Below are positions 46,235 through 55,824 of a stretch of 64,000 nucleotides of DNA, one piece after another. The position numbers were made by a program, and so were the translations under genes. The DNA is from Alteromonas macleodii ATCC 27126 (GTDB lineage: Bacteria > Pseudomonadota > Gammaproteobacteria > Enterobacterales > Alteromonadaceae), in assembly GCF_000172635.2 (NCBI RefSeq), contig NC_018632.1, forward strand, positions 2,170,001 to 2,234,000, written 5' to 3'. Positions within the stretch are counted from its first letter, which is position 1. Each line of letters opens with the position of its first letter. The notes beneath the pieces were generated by a model. That model did no database searches and was not told the origin of the DNA. It was given only the letters and a program-made list of their open reading frames with translations.

Positions 46235-47308
46235 GTGAGTCGCTTTCAGCGTGTAATAGAAAGTAATGAACGTTTATTTTGGACATTGCACAGTGCAGGC
46301 TGGGCAGGGTTCGCAATAATTTATTACATCGGATCTTTTCTCCATGATGTTCGACCCATTTGGGTTTTCATCATCATGCTTAATGCCTATGCAGGATGGT
46401 TGCTAACCATTCCGCTTCGCTACATCTATCGATGGGCAAGAAAGCAATCTCCGCTCAACATGATCATCATAGTGATTGTGTCGTGCTACTTAATTGCTTT
46501 GCTATGGGCCGTGGTAAAAAACATTAACTACTGGGAAATCTACAAGCACGGATATCGCCCAGACGAATGGTATATGTATTTTACCAACACTATTAACTCG
46601 CTAATAATGGTGGGGTGTTGGAGTGGTGTGTACTTTGGCATCAAGAACTTCCAAATGCTTCAAAAAGAGAAGCAGAACGCGTTAAAGGCGAGTACCATGG
46701 CGCATCAAGCTCACATAAAGATGTTGCGCTATCAACTCAACCCGCATTTTCTCTTTAATACGCTTAACGCTATCTCAACCCTTATTCTTTTAAAAGAGAA
46801 CGACACAGCAGAAGCGATGGTGTCGCGTTTGAGTGACTTTCTACGTTATTCATTAGACAACGACCCGATAAAGCGAGTACCGCTAGGTCAGGAAATAAAG
46901 GCATTACGACTCTATCTAGAGATAGAGAAGGTACGTTTTGACGATCGTCTAGAAGTGCTATGGGACATCGATGAAGGGTGTGAAAGTGCACTTGTGCCGA
47001 GCATGATCTTGCAGCCCATTATTGAAAACTCAATAAAGCACGCCATATCTAAGATGGAAAATGGTGGTCGTATAGCGATTACGGCACGTACATTTGGCAA
47101 TGATTTGTTAATGGATGTTGCCGATAACGGCCCTGGTGCAGATATCAAAGACGGAACACTTAGTCGAGAAAACGGCGTAGGCCTAGCCAATATAAAAGAG
47201 CGTTTGCAATCCCTCTATCATCGTAATTTTGCATTCTCTATAGAACACAATCAGCCTTCAGGCGTGCGAGTTAGAATACGCATTCCCTATGAAGTTAAGG
47301 ACGTATAA
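46235..47308 (+). CDS. LytS/YehU-type membrane histidine kinase
   Basis: A 357-residue sensor kinase. The N-terminal third has four hydrophobic helices and no periplasmic sensor of size. The HisK domain follows, with the phospho-acceptor His in RYQLNPHFLFNTLNAIS (about residue 175), then a GHKL ATPase with N box (PIIENSIKHA) and G box (DNGPGAD, GVGLANIKERL). This architecture matches the LytS/YpdA/YehU group that pairs with LytTR regulators, and the next gene is such a regulator with its start 1 base after this stop. Start is GTG 46235; the ribosome site is poor. Likely function: envelope or metabolite sensing (family inference). Confidence 0.87.
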   Translation: MSRFQRVIESNERLFWTLHSAGWAGFAIIYYIGSFLHDVRPIWVFIIMLNAYAGWLLTIPLRYIYRWARKQSPLNMIIIVIVSCYLIALLWAVVKNINYWEIYKHGYRPDEWYMYFTNTINSLIMVGCWSGVYFGIKNFQMLQKEKQNALKASTMAHQAHIKMLRYQLNPHFLFNTLNAISTLILLKENDTAEAMVSRLSDFLRYSLDNDPIKRVPLGQEIKALRLYLEIEKVRFDDRLEVLWDIDEGCESALVPSMILQPIIENSIKHAISKMENGGRIAITARTFGNDLLMDVADNGPGADIKDGTLSRENGVGLANIKERLQSLYHRNFAFSIEHNQPSGVRVRIRIPYEVKDV

Positions 47309-47309
47309 C

Positions 47310-48137
47310 ATGACAAAGCAAGTGATTAAAACCATTGTAGTGGACGACGAACCTTTAGCACGCAAGGGCCTTCGTGCCAGGTTAGAGCGTCATGATGATG
47401 TACAGGTGCTTGCAGAGTGTCAGAACGGCCTAGAGGCTGTAAGTAGCATTTCTCAACATCGTCCAGATTTGGTGTTTTTAGATATTCAAATGCCTGGCTT
47501 AAACGGCTTTCAGGTTATTCACAAGTTGCGCGAACTGAAACAGCCCATTCCCATGATCGTTTTCGTAACTGCATATGACAGCTACGCAATAAAAGCGTTT
47601 GACGTGCATGCTTTAGATTATCTGTTAAAGCCAGCAGACGACGAGCGCTTAGGTGCGGCGTTAAACAAAGTACGTGAATATTACTCAACTCAACATCAAG
47701 ATGAGCAGTCACAAAAATTGGTAAGCCTTGTTGCTGAGCTTACTGGCGATGATTGCGAAGAGATTTTACGCAAGTTAGCTAATGGTGAGCCGGTTGAAAC
47801 CAATCCATACCCAGATGTATTGGCTATTAAAGATGGCTCAGAAGTAACGCGCGTAAACGTTCAAGACATTCAATGGATTGATGCTGCAGGTGATTATATG
47901 TGCGTTCACGCACTGGATGGCATGCATATAATGCGGAAAACCATGAAAGAACTTGAGCAGGAACTCAACCCACAGTTCTTTGTTCGAGTGCACCGTTCAG
48001 CTATTGCTAATATCCGTTTTGTTAAAAAGTTAGTGAGCCATATTAGTGGCGAGTATCATTTAATACTTCAAAATGATACAGAGCTTAAAGTGAGTCGCAG
48101 TCATCGTGATAAAGTGAAAGCGGCAATGAAAATGTAA
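47310..48137 (+). CDS. LytTR-family response regulator
   Basis: A 275-residue regulator with an N-terminal receiver (acidic DD at 12-13, phospho-acceptor Asp58 in VFLDIQMPGLNG, conserved Lys in LLKPAD) and a C-terminal LytTR DNA-binding domain (VNVQDIQWIDAAGDYMCVHA, then FFVRVHRSAIAN, ending LKVSRSHRDKVKAAM). LytTR proteins bind tandem imperfect repeats upstream of targets. Start ATG 47310 has AAGGA 8 bases before it; the in-frame ATG at 47289 lies inside the kinase gene and is less likely. It forms an operon with the LytS-type kinase. No target gene is evident next to it. Confidence 0.9.
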   Translation: MTKQVIKTIVVDDEPLARKGLRARLERHDDVQVLAECQNGLEAVSSISQHRPDLVFLDIQMPGLNGFQVIHKLRELKQPIPMIVFVTAYDSYAIKAFDVHALDYLLKPADDERLGAALNKVREYYSTQHQDEQSQKLVSLVAELTGDDCEEILRKLANGEPVETNPYPDVLAIKDGSEVTRVNVQDIQWIDAAGDYMCVHALDGMHIMRKTMKELEQELNPQFFVRVHRSAIANIRFVKKLVSHISGEYHLILQNDTELKVSRSHRDKVKAAMKM

Positions 48138-48161
48138 AGAGGCTTGAGCATTAAGTAGTAT

Positions 48162-48196
48162 AAGGCGGTGTTTTATTATAAAGCACCGCCTTTTTT
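48162..48196 (+). terminator. Rho-independent terminator after the LytTR regulator
   Basis: GGCGGTG and CACCGCC form the stem, with an AT-rich loop and a T run after the second arm. It can also serve the converging pfkA gene. Confidence 0.85.
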
Positions 48197-48248
48197 GCTT
48201 TTACAATCTATAAATGTTTCAAATTAAACAGCGTCTGAACCATCTTAC

Positions 48249-49253
48249 TTAGTCGCAGCTGTATCTTTCGTTCATTAGGGTGCGCATAGCGTCAACCCGG
48301 GCTTGATTGAGGGGCTTTGTTTCTTCCCAAGTTTTGGGTAGGGGTACGGTAATAGGGCGCTGATTAACTTCACCAACCATTATGTTGGTGACGTCGCTTC
48401 CTACTAAGCTTATGGCGAATTCGCCAAGAGTAGTGGCGAGTAGTCGATCCTGTGCTACCGGCGAGCCGCCACGTTGGACATGTCCCAAGGTTACTGGCCT
48501 AACGTCGTTGATATTGTGATACTGCAAAGCTTCGGTTAATCCTGTTAAGCCATTAGGCCAAACGTTTTCAGCTACTACAACAATAAAACTGACGGGCCCT
48601 TTCAAAGCACGCTGCGCTTTTATCTGGTTTACGATCTTTTTGATTTCAGTCTCAGCGGATTCAAAAAACTCAGGAACAACCACATAGTCAGCCGCAGCGG
48701 AAAGGGCACCATTTAATGCTAAAAAGCCAGCATTGCGACCCATTACTTCTACAAGGAAAATACGTTCGAACGCATCAGCTGTATCACGAACTTTATCGAT
48801 AGAACTCATGGCGGTATCTATTGCGGTAAAGTAGCCTATAGTGGCATCAGTGCCCGCTATATCGTTATCAATTGTTCCCGGAATACCAAGAATCTGGCCA
48901 TCCCATAGTTCGCTCAACTTTGCTGCGCCGCGAAAAGATCCGTCACCACCGATTACAATAAGTGTGTCGATCTCGGCCTGTCTCAAGTTATCAGCCGCTT
49001 TTATAAGCCCTTCACGATTTTTAAATTCTTTACACCTTGCGCTGTGTAGTATGGTGCCGCCTTGCTGGATAAGATTGTGCGTTGAATCAAGAGATAGAGG
49101 AATAAACTCTTGCTGTAGTAATCCGTTGTAGCCGTGCTTGTAGCCAAGCAAGGTAAAATTAGCTTTCTGACACGCAATAATTGCGGCACGTATACATGCA
49201 TTCATACCTGGGGCGTCGCCACCAGAGGTTAAAATTGCGACACGTTTTGACAC
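48249..49253 (-). CDS. pfkA: ATP-dependent 6-phosphofructokinase
   Basis: A 334-residue PfkA converting fructose-6-phosphate and ATP to fructose-1,6-bisphosphate. Signatures: GGDAPGMNA near the start, GGDGS (ATP/metal), PGTIDNDI with the catalytic Asp and GT-D-TIGYFTA, GRNAGFLAL and VTLGHVQRGGSP with the effector/substrate residues. Length fits bacterial PfkA (about 320), slightly extended at the C-terminus. GTG 49253 is the start: AAGGA lies 7 bases upstream and no ATG fits. It is monocistronic, converging with the LytTR pair. Confidence 0.93.
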   Translation of the reverse strand: MSKRVAILTSGGDAPGMNACIRAAIIACQKANFTLLGYKHGYNGLLQQEFIPLSLDSTHNLIQQGGTILHSARCKEFKNREGLIKAADNLRQAEIDTLIVIGGDGSFRGAAKLSELWDGQILGIPGTIDNDIAGTDATIGYFTAIDTAMSSIDKVRDTADAFERIFLVEVMGRNAGFLALNGALSAAADYVVVPEFFESAETEIKKIVNQIKAQRALKGPVSFIVVVAENVWPNGLTGLTEALQYHNINDVRPVTLGHVQRGGSPVAQDRLLATTLGEFAISLVGSDVTNIMVGEVNQRPITVPLPKTWEETKPLNQARVDAMRTLMNERYSCD

Positions 49254-49429
49254 ATTAAAGTCCTTCTTTTTACAGGCAATGCCATTAAAGTAGAGTAAAG
49301 GCTGTGCAACGTAAAGTTCTCTATTGCGGATATTTATTGCGTAATATCAAAGTAAAATTCAATTTTTCGGTACACAGCAATAAGCGTTTTTACTTGTCAC
49401 GACGTAACTAACGTAAAAAAGGAAATACT

Positions 49430-50272
49430 ATGCGTTCATTGTTGGTTGTTGTCTTTGTTATTTTTCTTACTTCATGCAGTTCTAAGCTGGCCTATAACAA
49501 CCTGGATTGGTGGGTGTATTGGTACATGGACGACTACATCGAGCTTAAAGATGAGCAAGAGGAGAAGTTTGATGCGCATTTACAAAACTGGTTGAGCTGG
49601 CACAAGAAGAGTGAACTTATTCGTTATAAAGCGCAATTAGAGGATATAAAAAAGCAGATTCAGAATGACACCCTTAATTCGAGTATTGTTTATAACAACC
49701 TTGAGCTAGCTAGATCGCATTGGGAGCGCGTACGAGACGAGGTCAGTCCTGAACTAGCGGCTATGGCTAAAACACTCGATGATGAACAAGTTGTCACCCT
49801 ATTTGCGGCATTAGAAAAAGACAATAAAGAAGAAGAGGAAGAGCGACAAGAGGCGCTGGAAAAGTCTGAAGCAGAGAGACTTAAAGATAGAATTGAGCGA
49901 ATACAAGAAACAATAAGTGAGCGTATTGGAGATCTAAGTAAAGAGCAAAAACAAATTGTTAGCACCTACGCACAACAATTTATTTCTACAGGTGACGCTT
50001 GGATAACGTATCGCAGAAACATTCAAAATGCGGCAAGAAAGCTATTCGTTTCGCGCAAGCAAAACGAAAGGTTTGAGCAAGAATTGGTGTCGCTAATGCA
50101 AAATCCGGATAATTATAAAAGCGATGTGTACAAGCAAAGTAGTGCTCATAATATGACTGTGACAGCAACGCTACTGGCCGAGATATTTTCAACTCTTTCA
50201 GAGAAACAGCGTCAAACACTGATTGAAAACGTGGATGAGCTAATCGAAACGGTTGATAATTTTATGGATTAG
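49430..50272 (+). CDS. DUF6279-type lipoprotein
   Basis: A 280-residue predicted lipoprotein. A short hydrophobic N-terminus leads to a lipobox (FLTSCSSKL, Cys at about residue 16). The mature protein is helical and charged, with a long acidic coiled segment (KEEEEERQEALEKSEAE-like). The start of the mature part, YNNLDWWVYWYMDDYIELKDEQEEKFD, matches the DUF6279 family of gammaproteobacterial lipoproteins as I recall it. The role is unknown; the location is probably the outer membrane facing the periplasm. AAGGAAA precedes ATG 49430. It is monocistronic. Confidence 0.75.
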   Translation: MRSLLVVVFVIFLTSCSSKLAYNNLDWWVYWYMDDYIELKDEQEEKFDAHLQNWLSWHKKSELIRYKAQLEDIKKQIQNDTLNSSIVYNNLELARSHWERVRDEVSPELAAMAKTLDDEQVVTLFAALEKDNKEEEEERQEALEKSEAERLKDRIERIQETISERIGDLSKEQKQIVSTYAQQFISTGDAWITYRRNIQNAARKLFVSRKQNERFEQELVSLMQNPDNYKSDVYKQSSAHNMTVTATLLAEIFSTLSEKQRQTLIENVDELIETVDNFMD

Positions 50273-50392
50273 TTAGTAATACTTTGGCTCAGTACTCATT
50301 CAGCTCGGTCGATACAGTACTGGCCTTCTCGTAATACAAGAAGAAAGCTGCGACTTATGGTGGTAGCACTCAGTACTAAATAAGGTATTAAG

Positions 50393-50938
50393 TTATAATT
50401 CTTTCCAGTCGATTTTAAGAACTTTACCTTCTTCGTTAGCAACGAAAAGGGGAAGTTCGGTCAATTTAGTGTTTTTTTGTTTTAATGTTTTAAGGTTCTC
50501 GTAGGAATACTGCCTCTGTACATGCCACTCTACCTTATTCCTTGATTTGTATTCTAAATCAATATTCCACCTACCCAGATAAGAAACCGCGCTTGGTTGA
50601 AGCGAGAAAAAGCAGCCATCGCATTCGGGTTTTTTAAAACGTCTTACCCCAATGTTCGAAAATGCTGGAGTTATCGATTTTAAATAGTATTTGCCAGTTT
50701 TAACTTTGACGAGTTTTGGGAGGTGTTTCTCGTTAGCTTGACTACCCTCGAATTGCTGTGTGCTAGGTACTTTTAATCCGCGAATAACAAATATTTCACC
50801 ACTGTTTAGCTCTTCAAATGTCATTCTGTGAATACCAGCATCGGCTAGTACAAAAGACTCGTTCTGACCTAGCGCCTGTTCATTGGCGCTAACCGCGTTG
50901 ATTAAAATTGCCATCAGTAAAAAAACTAACAATCTCAT
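50393..50938 (-). CDS. Small secreted protein of unknown function, next to a response regulator
   Basis: A 181-residue protein with a signal peptide (MRLLVFLLMAILINAVSAN). The mature part has alternating polar and hydrophobic segments, with two Cys close together (KKPECDGCFFSL) that could form a disulfide or bind metal. No family is recognised. It starts 19 bases after the response regulator-TPR gene on the same strand, so the two are co-transcribed and it may be a partner or target of that regulator's pathway (inference). A periplasmic location is predicted. Confidence 0.65.
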   Translation of the reverse strand: MRLLVFLLMAILINAVSANEQALGQNESFVLADAGIHRMTFEELNSGEIFVIRGLKVPSTQQFEGSQANEKHLPKLVKVKTGKYYLKSITPAFSNIGVRRFKKPECDGCFFSLQPSAVSYLGRWNIDLEYKSRNKVEWHVQRQYSYENLKTLKQKNTKLTELPLFVANEEGKVLKIDWKEL

Positions 50939-50957
50939 AGCTCACCAGTTTTCTAAT

Positions 50958-52598
50958 TCAAAAGCCAATATATTTAGAGAGTTCATCTCTAAGGTTGGTG
51001 TATTTTTCTTTGTAAGGCGCCTTAAGTGACATATCGTCAATCAATTTAAACAACCGCTTACACTCATTAATGAGTTTCATTTCGGCTTTATCTTCTTTGA
51101 TTGCAATTTGTAGAAGACATTGTAATAGATTAAGCGCAACCCCTGTATTTACAGGAGCAAAGCCTTGAGCAAGGGCGAACGAAGCTTTAGCACGTTCGTA
51201 ATCTTGCTGCTGATAGTGTTGAATGCCTTCGCGGTTGAACTGTTGATAACTGGCTAAGTTTTTCTGAGCATTGAGGGCTTGCGCATCAAGCATGTTTAGA
51301 CTGTTTTGGTCGAGCTCATCCTGTCTTGAAGTTAAAAGTGCATTCAACTGTAGCGCATCATCAAACTCACCCAGTTTATACATAACGTTAATACTGTCAG
51401 GAATAAACGCAGTAGGAACTTCCGTGTACTTATCATCAAGAAGCGTTTGTGACGTTGTTAAGTGGCGTTTGGCATCAATCAGCTTGCCGTCAATAGCACT
51501 AATTCTAGCGTTGACGATTGTACCAAATATATCTACGTCAAAATCTCTGTCCATTTTTTGAAGATGTTCATCGAACTTTCCTCGTTGCAGAGTAAGTAAT
51601 GCTTCTTGCTGATACTTATTGCGCTGGCGCTTGTCGTCTGCAAACTCTGCGACATCTAAAAGGCTTCGGATAATACCGCACCAGTGTAAACTTGTTTTGT
51701 GAACGGTTCGTTTTGATAAATCCCAGATCGCTTGGCTTGAACTCGCTGCCAGCACTAAATCGTCATTTTGCCGACCTATCTCACAGGCTTTGAAATGCCT
51801 GGGTAGGGAGTAGGGCGACAGTTTTATTGCCTCTTTTATTGCATCTAGTGCTCTGTCGCCAGATGTCGTGGCTTGGTGTGCTTGCGCAAGAATATCGTGA
51901 GCGTCTGCATTGAACCGGTTTCGCTTTAGCGTTCTCTTGGCAATTAAAATCGCTTTCTCATACTCCTTTAAAAGCAAGTAAGTTTTTCCAATAGCTATTT
52001 GCGCCCACAGCACGGGTTTTCCGTCAATGTAGTCACGTAACACATCTAGCGCTTTATCGGGTTGCTTTATACGCCAATATAGCTCGACTAATAGCTGTTC
52101 ACAGTGACCTTTATAGTGGGAAGGGGCGTCAAGTAACGCTTCGATATGGTCGATCGCACTGTTTATTTCACCCTGTTCAACGAGACTAAACGCTTGCTGG
52201 AGAAACTGTCTTTTTTGCCACGCACGAACAATACGAGACTTCAGCTGAACTTGAGAAAAGGGCTTAATTAAAAAATCATCGGGTCTACGTTCAATACTGC
52301 CTAATACTATCGGTCGAGCGCTATCTGCGCTTATCAGAATGAACACCGATGTGGGACTGATAAGCCTTCGAGTGCGCAACTCTTCAATGAGCTCATAGCC
52401 ATTTTTGTTGTCAGCTCCCAAGTGTAGATCACAAATGACAATATCAAACTTATGCTTTTTACATAGTGATACCGCTTGTTCAGCAGATGACTTCGTAACT
52501 ACATCAGATGCGCCCATCGAATGCATCAGCCCCTTCAATAAAAGAAGGAAAGGGCGTTGGTCTTCAACAATCAGTACTTGTTTGTTGCTAAATTGCAT
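50958..52598 (-). CDS. Response regulator with long TPR-like helical C-terminus (second copy)
   Basis: A 546-residue protein with receiver (residues about 7-125; acidic pair ED at 12-13, phospho-acceptor Asp57 in VICDLHLG, Lys112 in LIKPF) followed by TPR-like repeats across the remaining ~420 residues. The architecture, size and motif positions match the protein at 3410-5020, so they are paralogues. No DNA-binding domain is present. The next gene on the same strand, 19 bases away, encodes a small exported protein. ATG 52598 is the start. Kinase and output are unknown; the TPR array suggests scaffold or binding function. Confidence 0.78.
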   Translation of the reverse strand: MQFSNKQVLIVEDQRPFLLLLKGLMHSMGASDVVTKSSAEQAVSLCKKHKFDIVICDLHLGADNKNGYELIEELRTRRLISPTSVFILISADSARPIVLGSIERRPDDFLIKPFSQVQLKSRIVRAWQKRQFLQQAFSLVEQGEINSAIDHIEALLDAPSHYKGHCEQLLVELYWRIKQPDKALDVLRDYIDGKPVLWAQIAIGKTYLLLKEYEKAILIAKRTLKRNRFNADAHDILAQAHQATTSGDRALDAIKEAIKLSPYSLPRHFKACEIGRQNDDLVLAASSSQAIWDLSKRTVHKTSLHWCGIIRSLLDVAEFADDKRQRNKYQQEALLTLQRGKFDEHLQKMDRDFDVDIFGTIVNARISAIDGKLIDAKRHLTTSQTLLDDKYTEVPTAFIPDSINVMYKLGEFDDALQLNALLTSRQDELDQNSLNMLDAQALNAQKNLASYQQFNREGIQHYQQQDYERAKASFALAQGFAPVNTGVALNLLQCLLQIAIKEDKAEMKLINECKRLFKLIDDMSLKAPYKEKYTNLRDELSKYIGF

Positions 52599-52719
52599 TT
52601 CAAATCCATGAATGAGCGCGCGATTACTTTATAGGAGTATATCTAATTCTAGATAATAAGCTTAAGAAAAACATTATCTTGCCGAAAACATAAGTATACA
52701 AATGAAGTTGTAAATAAGA

Positions 52720-53274
52720 ATGTCGCAAGAAACTGTCGAAGCTCGTGAGCAAATACCTATTGACCCCAGTATATACTGGGAGCGCAGTGGTGTGCTTGCT
52801 AAAGCATCTGCGCAGGGAGCGTTGTTCTCTTTATATCTTGCTATGCAGCAACATAGTGTTGCCGAGCCATTTGAAATTGAAGCGGTAGCGTCAGAATCTG
52901 ATGATAAAAGCAGCATCGAATCCAAGCTTGCATCGTTAAATTATTATAGAAGGCCATCGCTAGCCGCTAATGAAAGCGAATGGGGCAGAATGCGCGTTTT
53001 GTCTGAGTTAGTATCTCAAGACTATGCGGCAGCAAGGTTATATTTAAGTATGAATCCCTCTCCACTTTCACAAACTGATGATGCTAAACGTCTACCCGAC
53101 GATGTAGTAGATAATTGTAGTTTGGCAACACAAAAGCGGTTGAAAAAGGAATACGCTAACACCGTGAAGGAAGATAATACGCTGCTATACGATATCCTTT
53201 CATCACAAGATAAAGAATACCATTCACAACAAGAAAATTCGTCACACTTCACATCTTTTGAGAATATTGCATAG
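52720..53274 (+). CDS. Hypothetical protein, VC2046/SO_2500-like
   Basis: A 184-residue cytoplasmic protein without recognised domains. The segments GALFSLYLAMQQHS and the later ARLYLSMNPSPLS and CSLATQKRLKKEY resemble the uncharacterised VC2046/SO_2500 family of vibrios and Shewanella, but this is from memory and only moderately convincing. It is Ser/Glu-rich with several helices. ATG 52720, divergent from the response regulator-TPR gene. No function can be proposed. Confidence 0.55.
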   Translation: MSQETVEAREQIPIDPSIYWERSGVLAKASAQGALFSLYLAMQQHSVAEPFEIEAVASESDDKSSIESKLASLNYYRRPSLAANESEWGRMRVLSELVSQDYAAARLYLSMNPSPLSQTDDAKRLPDDVVDNCSLATQKRLKKEYANTVKEDNTLLYDILSSQDKEYHSQQENSSHFTSFENIA

Positions 53275-53423
53275 CAGTCATTTCAATTCGTTGTTGCGTG
53301 CTAAGTTTGGGTTGACGTAGGAGCGCTAATTCGTATCCGCCCTAGTTTTTATCATTCCTTTTTGTTATATTGCGCGCCGCATTTTTGCACTGGTCTTACG
53401 CTCCAATCAGCAAAGGTTAAAAT

Positions 53424-54419
53424 ATGTCTAAATATATTGTATGCGCAATGTATAAATTTGTTGCGCTTGAAAACTTCAAAGAAATCCGCCAACCGCTTCT
53501 CGAAACAATGGAAGCTAATGGCATTAAAGGTACACTTCTTCTTGCCCACGAAGGGATAAACGGTACGGTTTCTGGTACCCGCGAAGGTATCGACGCATTA
53601 CTTGCTTATTTAAACAGCGACGAGCGTATTAATCCTATTTCTTGCAAAGAATCTCTTCACGATGAACAGCCGTTCTATCGCACCAAGGTAAAACTGAAAA
53701 AAGAAATTGTGACCATGGGCGTTGAGGGTATTGACCCTCGCAAAACCGTTGGTACTTACGTAAAACCTAAAGACTGGAACGCACTTATTAGCGACCCAGA
53801 TGTTACGGTTATTGACACGCGAAACGGTTATGAAATTGAAATTGGTACGTTCAAACACGCTATCGACCCTAAAACCGAAACGTTTCGTGAGTTTCCTGAA
53901 TACGTAGCGAAAGAGCTCGACCCGTCAAAAAATAAAAAAGTGGCTATGTTCTGCACCGGTGGTATTCGCTGTGAAAAATCGACGGCTTACTTGAAAGAGC
54001 AGGGGTTTGACGAGGTTTATCACTTAGAAGGCGGTATTCTACAGTACCTTGAAGATGTGCCGAAAGAAGAGTCATTGTGGGAAGGCGATTGCTTTGTATT
54101 TGATAATCGCGTTGCAGTTAACCACGACTTAGAGAAAAGCCATTATGAGCAGTGCTACGCGTGCAGACTTCCAATTACTGAAGAAGACAAGCAGAGTGAT
54201 AAGTATGAGCCGGGTGTAAGCTGCCCACACTGCTTTGGTACCCATACCGACGATCAAATTGCTCGCTTTAGAGAACGTGAAAAACAGGTTCAGCTGGCAA
54301 AAGAGCGTCAACAAGAGCACGTAGGAACGGAAGCGCGTTTGACCATGGAACAAAAGCGTCAGGAAAAAGCAGAAGCTCAACGTTTACGCGCACTTAAAGC
54401 AAAAGAAAATCAGGCGTAG
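53424..54419 (+). CDS. trhO: tRNA uridine(34) hydroxylase TrhO (YceA)
   Basis: A 331-residue rhodanese-domain protein that hydroxylates U34 of certain tRNAs, the first step to cmo5U; its product is finished by CmoM, encoded at the left edge of this window. The N-terminal acylphosphatase-like/HMA fold carries HEGINGT; the rhodanese domain has the active-site Cys in [13 protein letters not shown]-terminal zinc-binding segment has Cys residues in CYACRLPI and CPHCFGTH. The tail is basic and coiled. Length is normal (E. coli 350). Start ATG 53424; several shadow frames share the region. Confidence 0.92.
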   Translation: MSKYIVCAMYKFVALENFKEIRQPLLETMEANGIKGTLLLAHEGINGTVSGTREGIDALLAYLNSDERINPISCKESLHDEQPFYRTKVKLKKEIVTMGVEGIDPRKTVGTYVKPKDWNALISDPDVTVIDTRNGYEIEIGTFKHAIDPKTETFREFPEYVAKELDPSKNKKVAMFCTGGIRCEKSTAYLKEQGFDEVYHLEGGILQYLEDVPKEESLWEGDCFVFDNRVAVNHDLEKSHYEQCYACRLPITEEDKQSDKYEPGVSCPHCFGTHTDDQIARFREREKQVQLAKERQQEHVGTEARLTMEQKRQEKAEAQRLRALKAKENQA

Positions 54420-54477
54420 ACAGCTAGAAAGAAGGGCGTTACACTCGTGCTTATTGCAGTTGAAATAAGGAATGCGA

Positions 54478-54720
54478 GTGAGCACTCAACTTTCAGAATC
54501 TAAAATTGAAGAAATTAGAAAGGACTTCAGCTTTTTCGATCGTGATGGCAACGGCCAAATCGATTTGCCGGAGTTCATCGAGCTTCTAACCGTTATTTCA
54601 CCAAAAACGAAAGCTAGCCACGTACAAGAAGGCTTTAAGCTTATCGATAGTAACGACGACGGTTACATCGACTTTGAAGAGTTTTTGGAGTGGTGGCAAG
54701 AAGGATGGTGGGAATACTAA
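54478..54720 (+). CDS. Small cytoplasmic EF-hand protein
   Basis: An 80-residue protein consisting of one EF-hand pair: loops DRDGNGQIDLPE and DSNDDGYIDFEE, each with the 12-residue calcium pattern. No signal peptide. GTG 54478 is preferred because AAGGAA ends 5 bases before it; the ATG at 54472 would leave no spacing. It is likely co-transcribed with trhO, 58 bases upstream. It may be a calcium sensor regulating another protein; target unknown. Ends WWQEGWWEY, an unusual Trp-rich tail. Confidence 0.85.
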   Translation: MSTQLSESKIEEIRKDFSFFDRDGNGQIDLPEFIELLTVISPKTKASHVQEGFKLIDSNDDGYIDFEEFLEWWQEGWWEY

Positions 54721-54815
54721 GTTTAAATTTAGTAACACTTATCGTCGACTGAGGCTTTTCGATACGCTAGGCTAAGCGTGGAAACGAGGGCTAGGCCACG
54801 TAAAAGAGCCAATTG

Positions 54816-54846
54816 AAAACGAGTGCTTTTAAGCACTCGTTTTTTT
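54816..54846 (+). terminator. Rho-independent terminator after the small EF-hand gene
   Basis: AAAACGAGTGCTT and AAGCACTCGTTTT form a perfect 13-bp stem with a TT loop, followed by more T. It marks the boundary between ordinary chromosome and the attC-bearing region. Confidence 0.9.
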
Positions 54847-55150
54847 ATGTGTTGAGTTTGGTGATTTGTGTTGAGGGCGAAATGTAGCGTCCATACGATA
54901 GCCTTCACTATTGGCGTTGTTCCTTGTGTTCACATTCAGAGTTGGAGTGCTCAACACTTGATCTGACGTTTTTTATAACAGAGCGAGAACAAATCTGACA
55001 GTCTCTAGTGTACGTATAGCAGAGAATTGTCCTTTCCCATGAAAACACAGAGTATAGTTTTTCAGGGGAAACGGGTGTTACTATGAAGTCCCAGTAATAA
55101 GCTGTTACCCCCACATGTGGTGGTTCGGTCAACGAGGAATGAGATAAAGA
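54847..55150. other. Left flank of the cassette region
   Basis: About 300 bases of AT-rich sequence before the first cassette-like gene. I looked for an attC or a GTTRRRY core and found none convincing; the best partial is TAACAGAGCGAGAAC at 54976-54990. It may be the junction between the chromosome and the array, or a decayed attI/attC. Confidence 0.35.
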
Positions 55151-55789
55151 ATGGAAGCAAAAATTCAACATATTAAAATAATTAATAAAATTTACTCTTT
55201 GTTTCATACCCCATACATTTGTACGAATAATTGGGCGGTATATTTGCTATCGGACAAATACCAAGGTGATAGGCCTTTGATCACAAAGGCTATGGTTTTG
55301 CTATTTACAAGCTTACTTGATGTGGTGAGCTCACACAGCAAGAAAATAGATGGCTTTAAAAATGAGGCTGTATCAAAAAATCAGCTCCATTTAGTTCGCT
55401 ATTGCAAACAATCTTACGAACTCGTTGACTCAATTATCGAGCTATGGAGTGCTTTTACCGAAGAAGAACAAATATTCATACAAGATTATAGAAATCAATT
55501 GGTTCACGGTTACCTCAATGGGCAAAATGAGAAACACATCAGAGTCAAATACATCAAGAATGGTGAGCTTAATGTTAAGTCTATGCCAGAGCGAGAATAT
55601 AGATTGTTAATTAGCCAGATACATGAAAGAGGTTTGTTTGGTGATGTAGTGCTTGAGCTTGTTATGGGACTAATGAACAAGAAATACAAGTACTGGAAAA
55701 TTTGGGATGAATACTCTGATAGACATGCTGAGATATATGAAAATATGCTATCAGGCAAAGAATCTAATTGGATAAGCATTAGAGCCTGA
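55151..55789 (+). CDS. HEPN-like protein in an integron-type cassette array
   Basis: A 212-residue helical protein, AT-rich compared with neighbours. Residues 110-120 read FIQDYRNQLVHGYL: Arg114 and His119 form Rx4H, with the RN-x3-H surroundings seen in HEPN ribonucleases and HEPN toxins. The rest is alpha-helical, consistent with the HEPN fold. Its stop lies 36 bases before an attC-like site, and it is on the same strand as the sites' read-through direction, as in integron cassettes. A toxin or abortive-infection RNase role is plausible but not shown; I see no paired antitoxin of MNT type next to it. Start ATG 55151. Confidence 0.65.
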   Translation: MEAKIQHIKIINKIYSLFHTPYICTNNWAVYLLSDKYQGDRPLITKAMVLLFTSLLDVVSSHSKKIDGFKNEAVSKNQLHLVRYCKQSYELVDSIIELWSAFTEEEQIFIQDYRNQLVHGYLNGQNEKHIRVKYIKNGELNVKSMPEREYRLLISQIHERGLFGDVVLELVMGLMNKKYKYWKIWDEYSDRHAEIYENMLSGKESNWISIRA

Positions 55790-55824
55790 TTATTTGGCTC
55801 ATACGGTAGCTGCTTGTAAAGTAG

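Noticed and set aside
54976..54990. Fourth attC before the HEPN-like gene
   Set aside because: TAACAGAGCGAGAAC looks like an attC start, but no GTTRRRY end with pairing follows within 150 bases.
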